NCBI GenBank assembly: GCA_030603495.1
Contig: JAUVXR010000004.1
Location: 65,996 to 129,995 of the forward strand
Reading direction: 5' to 3'
DNA from: a bacterium
GTDB taxonomy: Bacteria > Armatimonadota > Zipacnadia > Zipacnadales > Zipacnadaceae
Length of the DNA stretch: 64,000 nucleotides
Shown here piece by piece: positions 52,141-60,783 of the stretch. Made by a program: the position numbers and the translations under genes. The notes beneath the pieces are model-generated. The model was not told where the DNA came from. It did no database searches and saw nothing but the letters and a program-made list of their open reading frames with translations. How positions within the stretch are numbered: position 1 is the first letter of the stretch; each line of letters begins with the position of its first letter.

Positions 52141-52659
52141 ATAAGCCCGAAAAACTATCGGATCAACGAACGCATCCGCGCCCCCGAGGTGCGAGTGATT
52201 GATCCCGAAGGCAACCAGATCGGTGTGCTAGCCATTGAAGAAGCGCGGGGGGAGGCTGAAAGCCGAGATCTGGATTTGATCGAGTTGGCTCCCGACGGAC
52301 AGCCACCAGTCTGTCGTATAATGGACTACGGCAAGTTCCGCTACGAACAGCAGAAGAAGATCAAGGAAGCCGCCAAGAAGTCGAAGCAGGTCGAACTCAA
52401 GACGATACGGGTACGGCCCAATACTGACGTACATGATATCAATTTCAAGCTCCAGCGGGCTATCAAGTTTCTGGAGAAGGGCAACAAGGTAAAGTTTAAC
52501 GTCATATTCCGTGGTCCCGAGCTTCGCCATAAGCACATCGGGCGTCAGCAGCTTCAGAAGTTCATTGACGGGTGCCAGGAATGCGCCGAGATTGATTCGC
52601 CGCCGCATATGGAGGGGAATCAGATGATTATGATCCTGCGTCCCCCCAAGATCGGGTAA
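52141..52659 (+). CDS. infC: Translation initiation factor IF-3, apparently starting at AUA
   Basis: Binds 30S and checks the initiator tRNA-start codon match. The sequence reads SPKNYRINERIRAPEVRVID, then LIELAPDGQPPVCRIMDYGK and ELKTIRVRPNTDVHDINFK. AGGGGTGA (52127-52134) lies 6 bp before ATA at 52141, whereas the upstream GTG (52135) directly abuts it. The N terminus from ATA aligns with B. subtilis IF-3, which starts AUU-AGC-AAA (known). A non-canonical start allows IF-3 to repress its own synthesis. It is the first gene of the conserved infC-rpmI-rplT operon. Confidence 0.93.
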   Translation: MSPKNYRINERIRAPEVRVIDPEGNQIGVLAIEEARGEAESRDLDLIELAPDGQPPVCRIMDYGKFRYEQQKKIKEAAKKSKQVELKTIRVRPNTDVHDINFKLQRAIKFLEKGNKVKFNVIFRGPELRHKHIGRQQLQKFIDGCQECAEIDSPPHMEGNQMIMILRPPKIG

Positions 52660-52790
52660 GTAGCCAGCCAGCAGCCGGAATGAGGCGGGAACAGCCCGCG
52701 CCCAGGCCCCAGCGGTCTGGGCGCACACTTGGTGGTCGGGCGGAGGCCTGTTCTCCGGGGGCTAGCAGAGTTCGGAGAGAGAAATAGGCA

Positions 52791-52994
52791 ATGGCCAAGA
52801 AGAAGATGAAAACGAAAAAGGCCGCGAAGAAGCGGTTCAAAGTCACGGGGCGAGGTCGGATAATGCGCCGCCAGACCGGCCAGCGACATCTGCTGTCGAA
52901 GAAGTCCAGCCATCGCAAGCGCCGGCTCAGTGATGAGCAGGAAGTCACCGCTGGCGAGGCCCGCCGCGTCAGGACCCTGATCCCCAAAGAGTAG
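52791..52994 (+). CDS. rpmI: Ribosomal protein L35
   Basis: 67 residues, basic, with the L35 signature AKKKMKTKKAAKKRFKVTGR, then HLLSKKSSHRKRRLS. ATG 52791 has GGAGAGAG upstream. The 130 bp infC-rpmI gap holds no gene and no typical terminator. In other bacteria this gap carries L20 autoregulation. Confidence 0.95.
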   Translation: MAKKKMKTKKAAKKRFKVTGRGRIMRRQTGQRHLLSKKSSHRKRRLSDEQEVTAGEARRVRTLIPKE

Positions 52995-53050
52995 CGCGGG
53001 GCCAAGTAGGGCAGGGAAGCCATCGGCAAGACATAAGGAGTTAGCGAGAT

Positions 53051-53407
53051 ATGCCTCGGGTCAAGACGGGACCGACGCGCCGGCGTCGGCACAAGAGAAT
53101 ACTGAAGGCCGCCAAGGGTTATTGGGGCGGGCGTCACCGGCAGATAGGACCTGCCAAGGAGACGCTGATGCGGGCAGGCAACTATGCCTGGCGGCATCGG
53201 CGTGCGAAAAAGCGGGATTTCCGCCGGCTGTGGATTGCGCGCATCAACGCGGCCTGCCGGCAGCGGGGCTTGACTTACAGCGAGTTCGCGGGCGGTCTCC
53301 AGAATGCGGGCATCGGACTCAACCGCAAGATATTAGCGCACCTCGCCGTCGAGGACGCCGAGGCTTTCGATGTCGTTTTCGAGCAGGCTCAAGCCGCGCT
53401 GGAATAG
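53051..53407 (+). CDS. rplT: Ribosomal protein L20
   Basis: 118 residues with the full L20 pattern: PRVKTGPTRRRRHKRILKAA, KGYWGGRHRQIGPAKETLMR, RRAKKRDFRRLWIARINAAC. It binds 23S rRNA early in 50S assembly and in many bacteria represses this operon. ATAAGGAG precedes the ATG. A hairpin directly after the stop may end the operon. Confidence 0.96.
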   Translation: MPRVKTGPTRRRRHKRILKAAKGYWGGRHRQIGPAKETLMRAGNYAWRHRRAKKRDFRRLWIARINAACRQRGLTYSEFAGGLQNAGIGLNRKILAHLAVEDAEAFDVVFEQAQAALE

Positions 53408-53434
53408 CCCCGGCCAGACGGACGGCCTGGGTTT
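53408..53434 (+). terminator. Possible rplT terminator inside a relic gene segment
   Basis: CCCCGGCC (53408-53415) pairs 7 of 8 with GGCCTGGG (53424-53431), then TTT. The sequence belongs to a relic copy of the neighbouring membrane-protein family, so it may have been co-opted. Confidence 0.4.
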
Positions 53435-53464
53435 GCGCTCGTCAGTGTCGCTAAGCGTGTTCAC
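53409..53464 (-). pseudogene. Relic N terminus of a third copy of the tandem membrane-protein family
   Basis: The minus strand from GTG 53464 reads NTLSDTDERKPRPSVWPG. This matches NMLSDTDEGRARPSVWPVY and NTPKDTDEGRARPSVWPVY of the genes at 54158-54604 and 54631-55158. The DNA of the three segments is almost identical over about 50 bp. The rest of the copy is lost; it would run into rplT. Confidence 0.7.
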
Positions 53465-53512
53465 CGAATTCTACCATCCTGTGGGGTTCTGTGCTCAACT
53501 GACCTCGTAAGA

Positions 53513-54091
53513 CTACCCCTTAGATAGGAATACGATAATGTACACGGTACTAACATCGGGAGCGCCGGGAGTGTCGAGACGGACGATGACCTCGCAGTAG
53601 TAAGTAGGGAGGGTATCCACTCTCCACCAGGGCCCGTTCCAACCGATAGCAGCTTCCCCCCAATGCTTCCGGAGTTTCCTAGGAACGGACCGAATGGCAG
53701 GACGCAAACCAATACTTTGTTGGAGCAAATCCCACTTTCCCTTCACGAGCTCCTGCTGTGTAAACTCCTCAATCTCGCTACGCCTTATCTCCACCCTGTA
53801 GTAATAGTTGATGGTGGTATCCATCCCGAACCCTAGTTTGAAGAATCGGCGACCACCCCACACATATGCATCAACAAGCTGAGTACTCCCCGGGAATTCC
53901 AAGCCAGTGAAGGCCCGGACGTGCACCAGGCCTCCCTCAGGTTCGAAGGCCCGCAGACGATCATAATCCAACAGGCAAAGACCGAGTATCACGCCGCAGA
54001 CCACGACAAGCACAACAACTAGGACTAGCGACGCCAGGCGACCACGCTTTTCCCCGCGAGATATCTGGAGGCGGTCTCTGGATGCGGTCAC
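53513..54091 (-). CDS. Single-TM membrane protein of unknown function
   Basis: GTG 54091 with AAAGGAGA upstream. A short basic N terminus is followed by one TM helix (LASLVLVVVLVVVCGVILGL) and an extracytoplasmic beta-rich domain. The domain includes LVHVRAFTGLEFPGSTQLVD, RFFKLGFGMDTTINYYYRVE and YYCEVIVRLDTPGAPDVST. 192 residues. No family is recognised. It lies between the relic and the two intact members of a tandem membrane-protein family, 66 bp from the next gene. Confidence 0.5.
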   Translation of the reverse strand: MTASRDRLQISRGEKRGRLASLVLVVVLVVVCGVILGLCLLDYDRLRAFEPEGGLVHVRAFTGLEFPGSTQLVDAYVWGGRRFFKLGFGMDTTINYYYRVEIRRSEIEEFTQQELVKGKWDLLQQSIGLRPAIRSVPRKLRKHWGEAAIGWNGPWWRVDTLPTYYCEVIVRLDTPGAPDVSTVYIIVFLSKG

Positions 54092-54157
54092 AAGTTGTCT
54101 CCTTTAGCACGCCAACGCGTTTGTGCCTCTCTACGAGCTTCCTGCACACACCAGGGG

Positions 54158-54604
54158 CTATTCATCGCCCTCTGGCTTCGGTGGGAAGAACAACCGTCGG
54201 CGCGTTGCTATTGGCCACACGACCAGGGCTACGACGGCGCACCACGGTAGATAGAGTAGGCCCCGCATCCACGGCCACGGTCTTGACATGGCTCCAACCA
54301 TGCGAAGGTATTCTATCATCATCCAAACCCCAAAAGCGGGCACGGTCATAAAGACAACAGTCCATACAACTGCACACCACCATGCCCAGGGACGCAACCG
54401 AGCTACTCCCCACGCCGTGAGGCCTCCGAAAGCTCCATATGTGGCCCAAACCAGAAACACCCAATCGTAGCCGTTCTCTCTCACAGATGACCATGCTTCA
54501 GTCAAGCAATACAGGCTGAAGAACCCGATTGCTGCCGCCGCCAGATACACCGGCCAGACCGACGGCCTGGCCCGGCCCTCGTCAGTGTCGCTAAGCATGT
54601 TCAT
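54158..54604 (-). CDS. Small four-TM membrane protein, tandem family copy 1
   Basis: ATG 54604 with AGGAGG 7 bp upstream. N-terminal SDTDEGRARPSVWPVYLAA is shared with the next gene. Four hydrophobic helices follow (YLAAAAIGFFSLYCLTEAW, WVFLVWATYGAFGGLTAWGV, WWCAVVWTVVFMTVPAFGVW, LLYLPWCAVVALVVWPIA). The conserved tail is TRRRLFFPPKPEGDE. The identical ends and diverged middle point to duplication of one gene. The function is unknown; the family looks lineage-specific. Confidence 0.55.
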   Translation of the reverse strand: MNMLSDTDEGRARPSVWPVYLAAAAIGFFSLYCLTEAWSSVRENGYDWVFLVWATYGAFGGLTAWGVARLRPWAWWCAVVWTVVFMTVPAFGVWMMIEYLRMVGAMSRPWPWMRGLLYLPWCAVVALVVWPIATRRRLFFPPKPEGDE

Positions 54605-54630
54605 CTGTCTCCCTCCTGTGCGATTCGGGG

Positions 54631-55158
54631 CTATTCCGCGCCCGCTGGCTTCGGCGGAAAGAATAGCCGCCGCCGGGTTACCAATACCACTACTATCAAC
54701 ACGGCTACTACAAGACACGGTGCTGTGATAGCAATGCCGCCAGCACTATCGGGTAAAACTCCATCGGGTAAAACTCCACAGGAGTAGAACCACACGCAGG
54801 GCCCTTCGGCAAACCATTCGGGAAACCAACGCCCAAACCAAACAGGGGCGGATTCATAGGCTATCCACCGTGCGACGAACACGGCTGCACACCACCACGC
54901 CCAGCGCCGCAGCCGAAGCATCCCGATGGCTGTGACGACTCCAAAGAGCCCGTAGGCAGCCGCAGCATAGAGCCAACTCCAGGGGCCGAAGCCCTCGATT
55001 CCCCAGCGGTATTCGGGGGTGGTAGCTTTCAAGACATACACGTCAAGGGCTACTGCCAGGAATACCAGGCCGACGATTAGCACCGCTATAGCCGCCACAT
55101 ACACCGGCCAGACGGACGGCCTGGCCCGGCCCTCGTCAGTGTCTTTAGGTGTGTTCAT
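54631..55158 (-). CDS. Small four-TM membrane protein, tandem family copy 2
   Basis: ATG 55158 with AAGGGGTGAG upstream. The N terminus NTPKDTDEGRARPSVWPVY and the C-terminal VTRRRLFFPPKPAGAE match copy 1. The helices are AAIAVLIVGLVFLAVALDVY, WLYAAAAYGLFGVVTAIGML, WWCAAVFVARWIAY and TAPCLVVAVLIVVVLVTRR. A loop insert (WFYSCGVLPDGVLPDSAGG) contains a short direct repeat GVLPDGVLPD, probably a local duplication. 26 bp before copy 1. The function is unknown. Confidence 0.55.
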   Translation of the reverse strand: MNTPKDTDEGRARPSVWPVYVAAIAVLIVGLVFLAVALDVYVLKATTPEYRWGIEGFGPWSWLYAAAAYGLFGVVTAIGMLRLRRWAWWCAAVFVARWIAYESAPVWFGRWFPEWFAEGPCVWFYSCGVLPDGVLPDSAGGIAITAPCLVVAVLIVVVLVTRRRLFFPPKPAGAE

Positions 55159-55178
55159 CTGTTCTCACCCCTTTCCAA

Positions 55179-55844
55179 TTACGCGATGAGCAACTTCCGC
55201 ACGCACTCCATACTGACCTCTGCCAGCGAGTCCACTACGAGGTCAGCCGCGGCGAGCTGGGCAGCGTCTACGCTGGAGGTCACCGCGATGCAGGGCATTC
55301 CCGCCGACTTGGCTGACTCGACGCCAGCGGGGGCATCCTCGAAGACCACGCACCGCTCTGGGGGCAGGCTCAGCTTCTCGGCGGTGACCAGGTAGATTTC
55401 GGGGTGGGGCTTCTTGTGGGTGATATCGTCGCCGGTGATGACGACGTCGAACCATTCCAGCTTTACACCCGTGCCCGCAATGACGGGGAACTGCTTGTCC
55501 TTGTTGCCGGAGGTGGCGATGGCCAGCTTCAGTTCGGGGTCGTCGCGCGCCGCAGTGACCAGTGCCATTACGCCCGGAGCCGCCGGCAGAGGTTGGTGCT
55601 CCAGTAGCTTGAAGAAGTTCTCGGCCCGGCGTTGGATCGCCGCCGGGGTGTTAATCTGGACGCCATACTTCTCGGCCACGCCCTCGACATAACGCTCGTC
55701 GCCGGTGCCGACAAAGGGCTGAAAATCCTCCGGCTGGACGCGGGTGTTGTAGAGCTGCTCGAACATCAGGACGCTGGCCTGGGCGTTAAGGACCTCGGTA
55801 TCGGCGATGACGCCGTCCACATCGAAGATCAGTGCACTGGTCAC
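55179..55844 (-). CDS. HAD-superfamily hydrolase (beta-phosphoglucomutase-like)
   Basis: GTG 55844 with GAGGAGG upstream. HAD motifs: SALIFDVDGVIADTEVLNAQ (I), LAIATSGNKDKQF (II, Ser), HKKPHPEIYLVTAEKLS (III, Lys) and CVVFEDAPAGVESAKSAGMP (IV, Asp). A helical cap (about 15-80) places it in subfamily IA with phosphoglycolate phosphatases and beta-PGM. It lies 34 bp behind paaK on the same strand. The substrate is unknown. Confidence 0.85.
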   Translation of the reverse strand: MTSALIFDVDGVIADTEVLNAQASVLMFEQLYNTRVQPEDFQPFVGTGDERYVEGVAEKYGVQINTPAAIQRRAENFFKLLEHQPLPAAPGVMALVTAARDDPELKLAIATSGNKDKQFPVIAGTGVKLEWFDVVITGDDITHKKPHPEIYLVTAEKLSLPPERCVVFEDAPAGVESAKSAGMPCIAVTSSVDAAQLAAADLVVDSLAEVSMECVRKLLIA

Positions 55845-55878
55845 GGCGTGGCCTCCTCTTAGCGTGGTTGGCTGGCGG

Positions 55879-57189
55879 TCAGGACTCGTGAGGGGTCTCG
55901 ATTATCCGGGTGCGGCCCTGGCTGGTATCCATCGAGCCGGGCTGGACTAGCTTGACTGCCACACTCATCCCCAGCAAGGTCTGGAGCTGTTCTTCGACTT
56001 GCTCTTCCAGGGCTATCAGCCCGCCCACGCTGTCAGGTGCGGAATCCTGGGCGACTGCGACGTGCACTTCCAGCCGGTCGAGAGCGGTGGTCTGGTCGAG
56101 CACCAGTTGGAACTCCTGGCCCAGGCCGGGAATCCGGGCGATGACCTTGGCAACCTGGTCGGGGAAGATATTCGTGCCACGGACAATCAGGCGGTCGTCA
56201 CTGTGGCGCACGACGCGGCTCATCCGCGCCAGGGTGCGCCCGCAGGCACACGGTTCGAGGTCGAGCCGGCTGAGGTCGCCGGAGCGGTAGCGCAGCAGCG
56301 GCATAGCTTCCTTGTTGAGGGTGGTGAAGACCAATTCGCCCTCCTCACCGGGGGGCAAGACCTCACCGGTCTCGGGGTTAATGACCTCCACGAGGTAGTG
56401 ATCCTCGGAGATGTGCAGTCCGCAGCGACACTCACACTCGTAGGAAACACCCGGGCCGCCAATCTCGGCCAGTCCGTAGACATCGAACGCCTCGATGAGC
56501 AGACTGCTCTCGATCTCCTCACGCACTCGCTCTTCCCAGACCTCTGCGCCGAACAGGCCGATACGCAGCGACAGCGAGTGGGGGTCTACATTCATCTCCT
56601 GCGCGGCGGCGGCGATGCGTAGGGCGTAGTGGGGTGTGCCGATTATGACGGTGGTGCGGTAGTCGCGCATCATCTCGACCTGCCGGCGGCTGTCGGTGTG
56701 GGAGACGGGGATGACCGAGGCGCCGACGGCCTCGGCCCCGTAGTGAAAGCCGAAACCAGCGGTAAAGACGCCGTAGCCGAAGAAGATCTGGACCACGTCG
56801 TCCTTGGTCACCCCGGCGGCGACCAGGTTGCGGGCGACTAGATTGGTCCAGTGCTGCAGGTCGTTAGCGCTGTAGCCGACGACCGTGGGTCGGCCGGTGG
56901 TCCCGGAGGACTGGTGAATACGGACGACCTCGCGCAACGGCACGGCGAAGAACTCGTAAGGATAGCCGTCGCGCAGGTCCTCCTTCTGGGTGAAGGGGAG
57001 CCGCTGGAGGTCCTGGAGCGACTGGATATCCTCGGGATAGATGCCGAGGTCCTCGAACTGTTTGCCGTAGAAGGAGACATTGCGCGCCGCGCGGTTGACC
57101 GTCGCCTGAAGCCGCTCGATCTGGAGCTGCTCGATCTCCCGACGCGGAATACACTCGAACTTGTCATCCCAGATCGCACCGGTAGCCAT
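55879..57189 (-). CDS. paaK: Phenylacetate-CoA ligase-like enzyme
   Basis: An AMP-forming CoA ligase for phenylacetate or related aryl acids. The signature is RIHQSSGTTGRPTVVGYSAN, then VQIFFGYGVFTAGFGFHYGA and GTPHYALRIAAAAQEMNV. LPPGEEGELVFTTLNKEAMP and LIVRGTNIFPDQVAKVI (catalytic Lys region) follow. 436 residues, GAGGAGG before ATG. It lies 3 bp behind livF, so it is cotranscribed with the liv transporter. That points to activation of an imported acid. Confidence 0.92.
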   Translation of the reverse strand: MATGAIWDDKFECIPRREIEQLQIERLQATVNRAARNVSFYGKQFEDLGIYPEDIQSLQDLQRLPFTQKEDLRDGYPYEFFAVPLREVVRIHQSSGTTGRPTVVGYSANDLQHWTNLVARNLVAAGVTKDDVVQIFFGYGVFTAGFGFHYGAEAVGASVIPVSHTDSRRQVEMMRDYRTTVIIGTPHYALRIAAAAQEMNVDPHSLSLRIGLFGAEVWEERVREEIESSLLIEAFDVYGLAEIGGPGVSYECECRCGLHISEDHYLVEVINPETGEVLPPGEEGELVFTTLNKEAMPLLRYRSGDLSRLDLEPCACGRTLARMSRVVRHSDDRLIVRGTNIFPDQVAKVIARIPGLGQEFQLVLDQTTALDRLEVHVAVAQDSAPDSVGGLIALEEQVEEQLQTLLGMSVAVKLVQPGSMDTSQGRTRIIETPHES

Positions 57190-57192
57190 CGG

Positions 57193-57927
57193 CTAAACCT
57201 CCTCGTAATCTTTGCCCAGATAAGCACGCTGGACGTCCCGGTTGGCCAGCAGCTCCTCGGCAGTGCCTTCGAGCACTATCTGGCCGACTTCCAGGACATA
57301 GCCCCGGTCGGCAATCTTGAGGGCAGCCGAGACGTTCTGCTCGACCAGTACTACGCTGGTCCCTCGCCGGCACAGGGCTTGGATTCTGGCGAAGACCTCA
57401 CTGACTGCTTTGGGGGCTAGCCCAGCCGAGGGTTCATCAAGCAGCAGCAGGCGCGGGGCAGACATCAGGGCCCGCCCGACGGCCAGCATCTGCTGCTCCC
57501 CGCCACTGAGCGTCCCCGCGCGGCGGTCCGCGAACTCTGCCAGAATCGGGAATAGCTCGCACACCCCGTCTATATCCTCTTCAATCCGGCGGCGCGACTC
57601 GCGGCGCATGCGTGAGTAGGCACCCAGCAGCAAGTTGTCGCGCACCGTGAGGTCATCAAAGAGCAGACGACCTTCGGGCACCTGGGTCAGTCCCCTGCGC
57701 ACTACCCGGTCGGGGCGGAGGTGGGAAATGTCTTCGCCGGCGAAGCGCACCTGGCCTGAGCGTGTCGGCAGCAGACCGCAGATGACGTTGAGCGTAGTGC
57801 TCTTGCCGGCACCGTTGGCGCCGAGCAGCGCAGTGATCTCGCCCTCGTTGGCATGCAGGGATATGCCCCGGAGGGCCAGCAGCCCCTCGTAGTCAGCGGT
57901 CACCGATCTGAGCTCTAGCAGGCTCAC
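57193..57927 (-). CDS. livF: ABC transporter ATP-binding protein LivF-like
   Basis: Cytoplasmic ATPase of a branched-chain-type uptake ABC system. Walker A GANGAGKSTTLNVICG, signature LSGGEQQMLAVGRALM, Walker B LLLDEPSAGLAPKAVSEV. The GTG start overlaps the livG stop (GTGA). 244 residues, normal for LivF. In this family the permeases LivH/M and LivG/F form one channel, with substrate supplied by LivK. Confidence 0.93.
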   Translation of the reverse strand: MSLLELRSVTADYEGLLALRGISLHANEGEITALLGANGAGKSTTLNVICGLLPTRSGQVRFAGEDISHLRPDRVVRRGLTQVPEGRLLFDDLTVRDNLLLGAYSRMRRESRRRIEEDIDGVCELFPILAEFADRRAGTLSGGEQQMLAVGRALMSAPRLLLLDEPSAGLAPKAVSEVFARIQALCRRGTSVVLVEQNVSAALKIADRGYVLEVGQIVLEGTAEELLANRDVQRAYLGKDYEEV

Positions 57928-58757
57928 AGCCGCTCCTCCGTTGACTGGACTGGGGGTCCGTTCGCGGCAAACTCCTCACCGAGGTATGCGCTGATGACCT
58001 GTGGGTCCGCCTGTATCTGGGCAGGGGTGCCTTCAGCGATCTTGTGGCCCCGGTCAATGACCATCACCCGCTCAGCCACCTCCATCAGCAGCCGCATATC
58101 GTGCTCGATCAGGACGATAGTAAGCTCCAACTCCTGCTGCATGCGCAGGATGAACTCGCCCAGGGCTTCGGTCTCGCGGGTGTTGAGGCCGGCGGCCGGC
58201 TCGTCGAGGAGAATGATCTGCGGCTCGCCGGCCAGGGCGCGGGCGATCTCCAGCAGCCGCTGCTGGCCGGTGGTTAGGCTGCCGGCTTTGGCCTCTGCCC
58301 GCTCGCTGAGGCCGACCATATCGAGATAGGCGAGAGCCTCCTGACGCAGTTGAGATTCCTCGGCGCGTATCCCCGGCAGACGCAAGACGGAGCCAATCAG
58401 GCTAGCGGAGGCCTGACTGTGCCGGCCGACCAGGACGTTCTCCAGCACAGACATCTCCCGAAATAGACGAATATTCTGGAAGGTTCGGGCCACGCCCAGG
58501 TGGGCAATCTTGTGACATGGCAGCCCCGTGATGGGGCGGCCCCCGAGACCGATTTCGCCCTTCGAGGGCGAGAAGACGCCGCTGATGATGTTGAACAGCG
58601 TGGTCTTACCTGCGCCATTGGGCCCGATGATGCCTAGGATTTCACCGCCGAAGACCTCGCCACTGACCCCGTCGAGCGCGACCAGGCCGCCGAAGAACTT
58701 GGAGACCTCAGCAAAGCCGAGTACGATCTCATTTTCGGTAACTGCGCAGTCGTGCAT
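57924..58757 (-). CDS. livG: ABC transporter ATP-binding protein LivG-like
   Basis: Walker A GPNGAGKTTLFNIISG, signature LTTGQQRLLEIARALAGEP (Thr-Thr for the usual Ser-Gly), Walker B IILLDEPAAGLNTRETEA, and the long linker VGRHSQASASLIGSVLRLPG typical of LivG. 277 residues. Its start is 1 bp after the livM stop and its end overlaps livF by 4 bp, so the genes are translationally coupled. Confidence 0.93.
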   Translation of the reverse strand: MHDCAVTENEIVLGFAEVSKFFGGLVALDGVSGEVFGGEILGIIGPNGAGKTTLFNIISGVFSPSKGEIGLGGRPITGLPCHKIAHLGVARTFQNIRLFREMSVLENVLVGRHSQASASLIGSVLRLPGIRAEESQLRQEALAYLDMVGLSERAEAKAGSLTTGQQRLLEIARALAGEPQIILLDEPAAGLNTRETEALGEFILRMQQELELTIVLIEHDMRLLMEVAERVMVIDRGHKIAEGTPAQIQADPQVISAYLGEEFAANGPPVQSTEERL

Positions 58758-58758
58758 A

Positions 58759-59823
58759 TCAAGCCTCTGCCTGGGCTTCTGGCTGGATGGCTGGCCCCCT
58801 GGCTCGTCCTGGTCTCCTCGCAGCGAGCGTGACCAGTCCGCGAGGCAGGAAGACCACTACGGCAACCAGGACCACACCGAACAGGACGATATCCAGGTCG
58901 GCGACCCAAGGGACCTGTTCGCCGATCTTGCCCAGAGTCTCGGACAGGATATTGAAAAGCGCCGCGCCTGCGACTGGTCCCCAAATGCTGCCAGCGCCGC
59001 CGACCACAACCATTATGAGCAGATCTACGGAAAAGACAAAACCGAAGGGTCCGGGGCTTACAAAGCGCATAAAGTGAGCGTAGAGACTGCCGGCCACCGA
59101 GGCCAACACTGCGCTAATCACGAATACCTGTAGCTTGCTGCGGGCGACGTCCACTCCGCATATCGCTGCCGCCAGCTCGCTCTCGTGCAACGCGCGCAAG
59201 GCCCGACCGCTGCGGGAGTTGACCAGATTGTGCGCCATCAGCAGCGTTACACCCAGCGTGAGCATCACCACAGCGTAGAACTCGGGCTTGGTGTCAAACT
59301 GCCACGAGCCTATTCCCAGATGGGGTATGTTCCTCACACCACCGAATCCGCCGGTCAGCCCCCGCGCCTGGTTGAAAACGATCTGGACGATCATACCCAG
59401 ACCGAGGGTGAACATCGCCAGATAGTGGCCATGTAGGCGCAGCGTCGGCGCTCCCAATATCAAAGCGATTAGGGCGGTGAGCATGATGCCAGCCAGCATC
59501 GCCAGCAAGGGTGGCAAGCCCAGCTTGGTCGTGAGGATCGCCGAGCTATACGCTCCCAGCCCATAGAAGGCAGCGTGGCCCAGCGAGACCTGGCCGGCGT
59601 AGCCCATAAGCAGGCCCAGACCGACAGCAATGATGGCATGAATGCCGGTGAAGATGCCGATAGTGAGGAGGTAGTTCTTGCCGACGCCGCCCGGAAGCCG
59701 GTAGCCCTCGCCGAGCAGCAACGGCGTCGCGACGACTGCCGCAAGCAGCAGCCAGGCCGTCGCTCTGAGCAGACTGCTCCAGCGGGCGCCTCCTTTGTCG
59801 GCTATCTGGCGCGCGGCGCTCAT
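58759..59823 (-). CDS. livM: Branched-chain amino acid-type ABC permease LivM-like
   Basis: ATG 59823 overlaps the livH stop (ATGA); the longer frame to 59871 is not needed. It has about ten TM helices, with the LivM pattern IGIFTGIHAIIAVGLGLLMG, YAGQVSLGHAAFYGLGAYSS, GHYLAMFTLGLGMIVQIVF and ADLDIVLFGVVLVAVVVFLP. The conserved RSGRALRALHESELAAAICG contacts the ATPase. 354 residues. Confidence 0.92.
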   Translation of the reverse strand: MSAARQIADKGGARWSSLLRATAWLLLAAVVATPLLLGEGYRLPGGVGKNYLLTIGIFTGIHAIIAVGLGLLMGYAGQVSLGHAAFYGLGAYSSAILTTKLGLPPLLAMLAGIMLTALIALILGAPTLRLHGHYLAMFTLGLGMIVQIVFNQARGLTGGFGGVRNIPHLGIGSWQFDTKPEFYAVVMLTLGVTLLMAHNLVNSRSGRALRALHESELAAAICGVDVARSKLQVFVISAVLASVAGSLYAHFMRFVSPGPFGFVFSVDLLIMVVVGGAGSIWGPVAGAALFNILSETLGKIGEQVPWVADLDIVLFGVVLVAVVVFLPRGLVTLAARRPGRARGPAIQPEAQAEA

Positions 59824-60725
59824 GCTGACTCCCTTTCGCGTCGGCCCAGCAGTCCCTGGGGCCGCAGCCACAGTATCAACAGCGCGACCGCCAGTGCGAT
59901 AGCCTTACTGTAGCCGGAATGAATCAGTCCACGGGTGGCAACGTCAACAAAGCCGCCGGCCAGAGCCTCGAGCACCCCCAGCATTATCCCACCGACCACT
60001 GCGCCGATTCCGTTGCCTAAGCCGCCGACCACGGCGGCCAGGAAACCGGTCAAGGTGAAGGTGGCGCCTTGGGAGTAGCGCATCATGGTCACTGGCGTCA
60101 GTACTATGCCCCCTATTGCCGCCAGGGCCGCGCTTAGGCCAAAGCTGAGGCTGACCATGCGGTTGATGTTGATACCGACGAGCTGGGCAGCGGAGCGGTT
60201 GATGGCGCAGGCCTGCATCGCCTTGCCGGTGAGGGTGTACTTGAAGAAGAGCTGCACCCCGATGACGCTGACCAGCGCCACGCCCATCACCCAGACGCGC
60301 TGCGGGTCTATGCCGGCGGCGCCGATATGCAGGGGAGCATGGCCGCTGAACGAGGGGAGTATGACCGCTTCGGGCCCCCACAGGAGCTTGGCGCCTCCCT
60401 TGAGTACAAAGGAGGCGCCAATGGTCGCGATTATCAGCGTTATTATCGAGGCCCGCGGCAACGCGCGGATCGCCAGCCGTTCGACCAGCAGTCCGACTGC
60501 TGTCACGACGGCAATCGATAACAGCGCAGCCACAATCAGGGGCATACCCAGCCCCGTGAAGGCGACCGCGCACATGCCACCGAGCATCACAAACTCGCCC
60601 TGGGCGAAGTTAATCACCCCGGTGGCGTTGAAGATTATAGCTAACCCTAGCCCGACCAGCCCGTACACCGCACCGATCGAAACCCCGGTGACCAGGTACT
60701 GGACTATCTGGTCAGTCAGACTCAT
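59820..60725 (-). CDS. livH: Branched-chain amino acid-type ABC permease LivH-like
   Basis: About eight TM helices. Marks are GVSIGAVYGLVGLGLAIIFN, TGVINFAQGEFVMLGGM (the LivH opening), ACAINRSAAQLVGININRMV (EAA-like ATPase contact) and GGLGNGIGAVVGGIMLGVLE. 301 residues. GAGGTCCGCC precedes the ATG. It lies 58 bp after the binding-protein gene, a common position for an mRNA-stabilising gap. Confidence 0.92.
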   Translation of the reverse strand: MSLTDQIVQYLVTGVSIGAVYGLVGLGLAIIFNATGVINFAQGEFVMLGGMCAVAFTGLGMPLIVAALLSIAVVTAVGLLVERLAIRALPRASIITLIIATIGASFVLKGGAKLLWGPEAVILPSFSGHAPLHIGAAGIDPQRVWVMGVALVSVIGVQLFFKYTLTGKAMQACAINRSAAQLVGININRMVSLSFGLSAALAAIGGIVLTPVTMMRYSQGATFTLTGFLAAVVGGLGNGIGAVVGGIMLGVLEALAGGFVDVATRGLIHSGYSKAIALAVALLILWLRPQGLLGRRERESA

Positions 60726-60783
60726 AGGCGGACCTCTGCCTCGGCAGTTGCCTCAGTAAATGCTGCAACGTTTGCTCCGAGAG

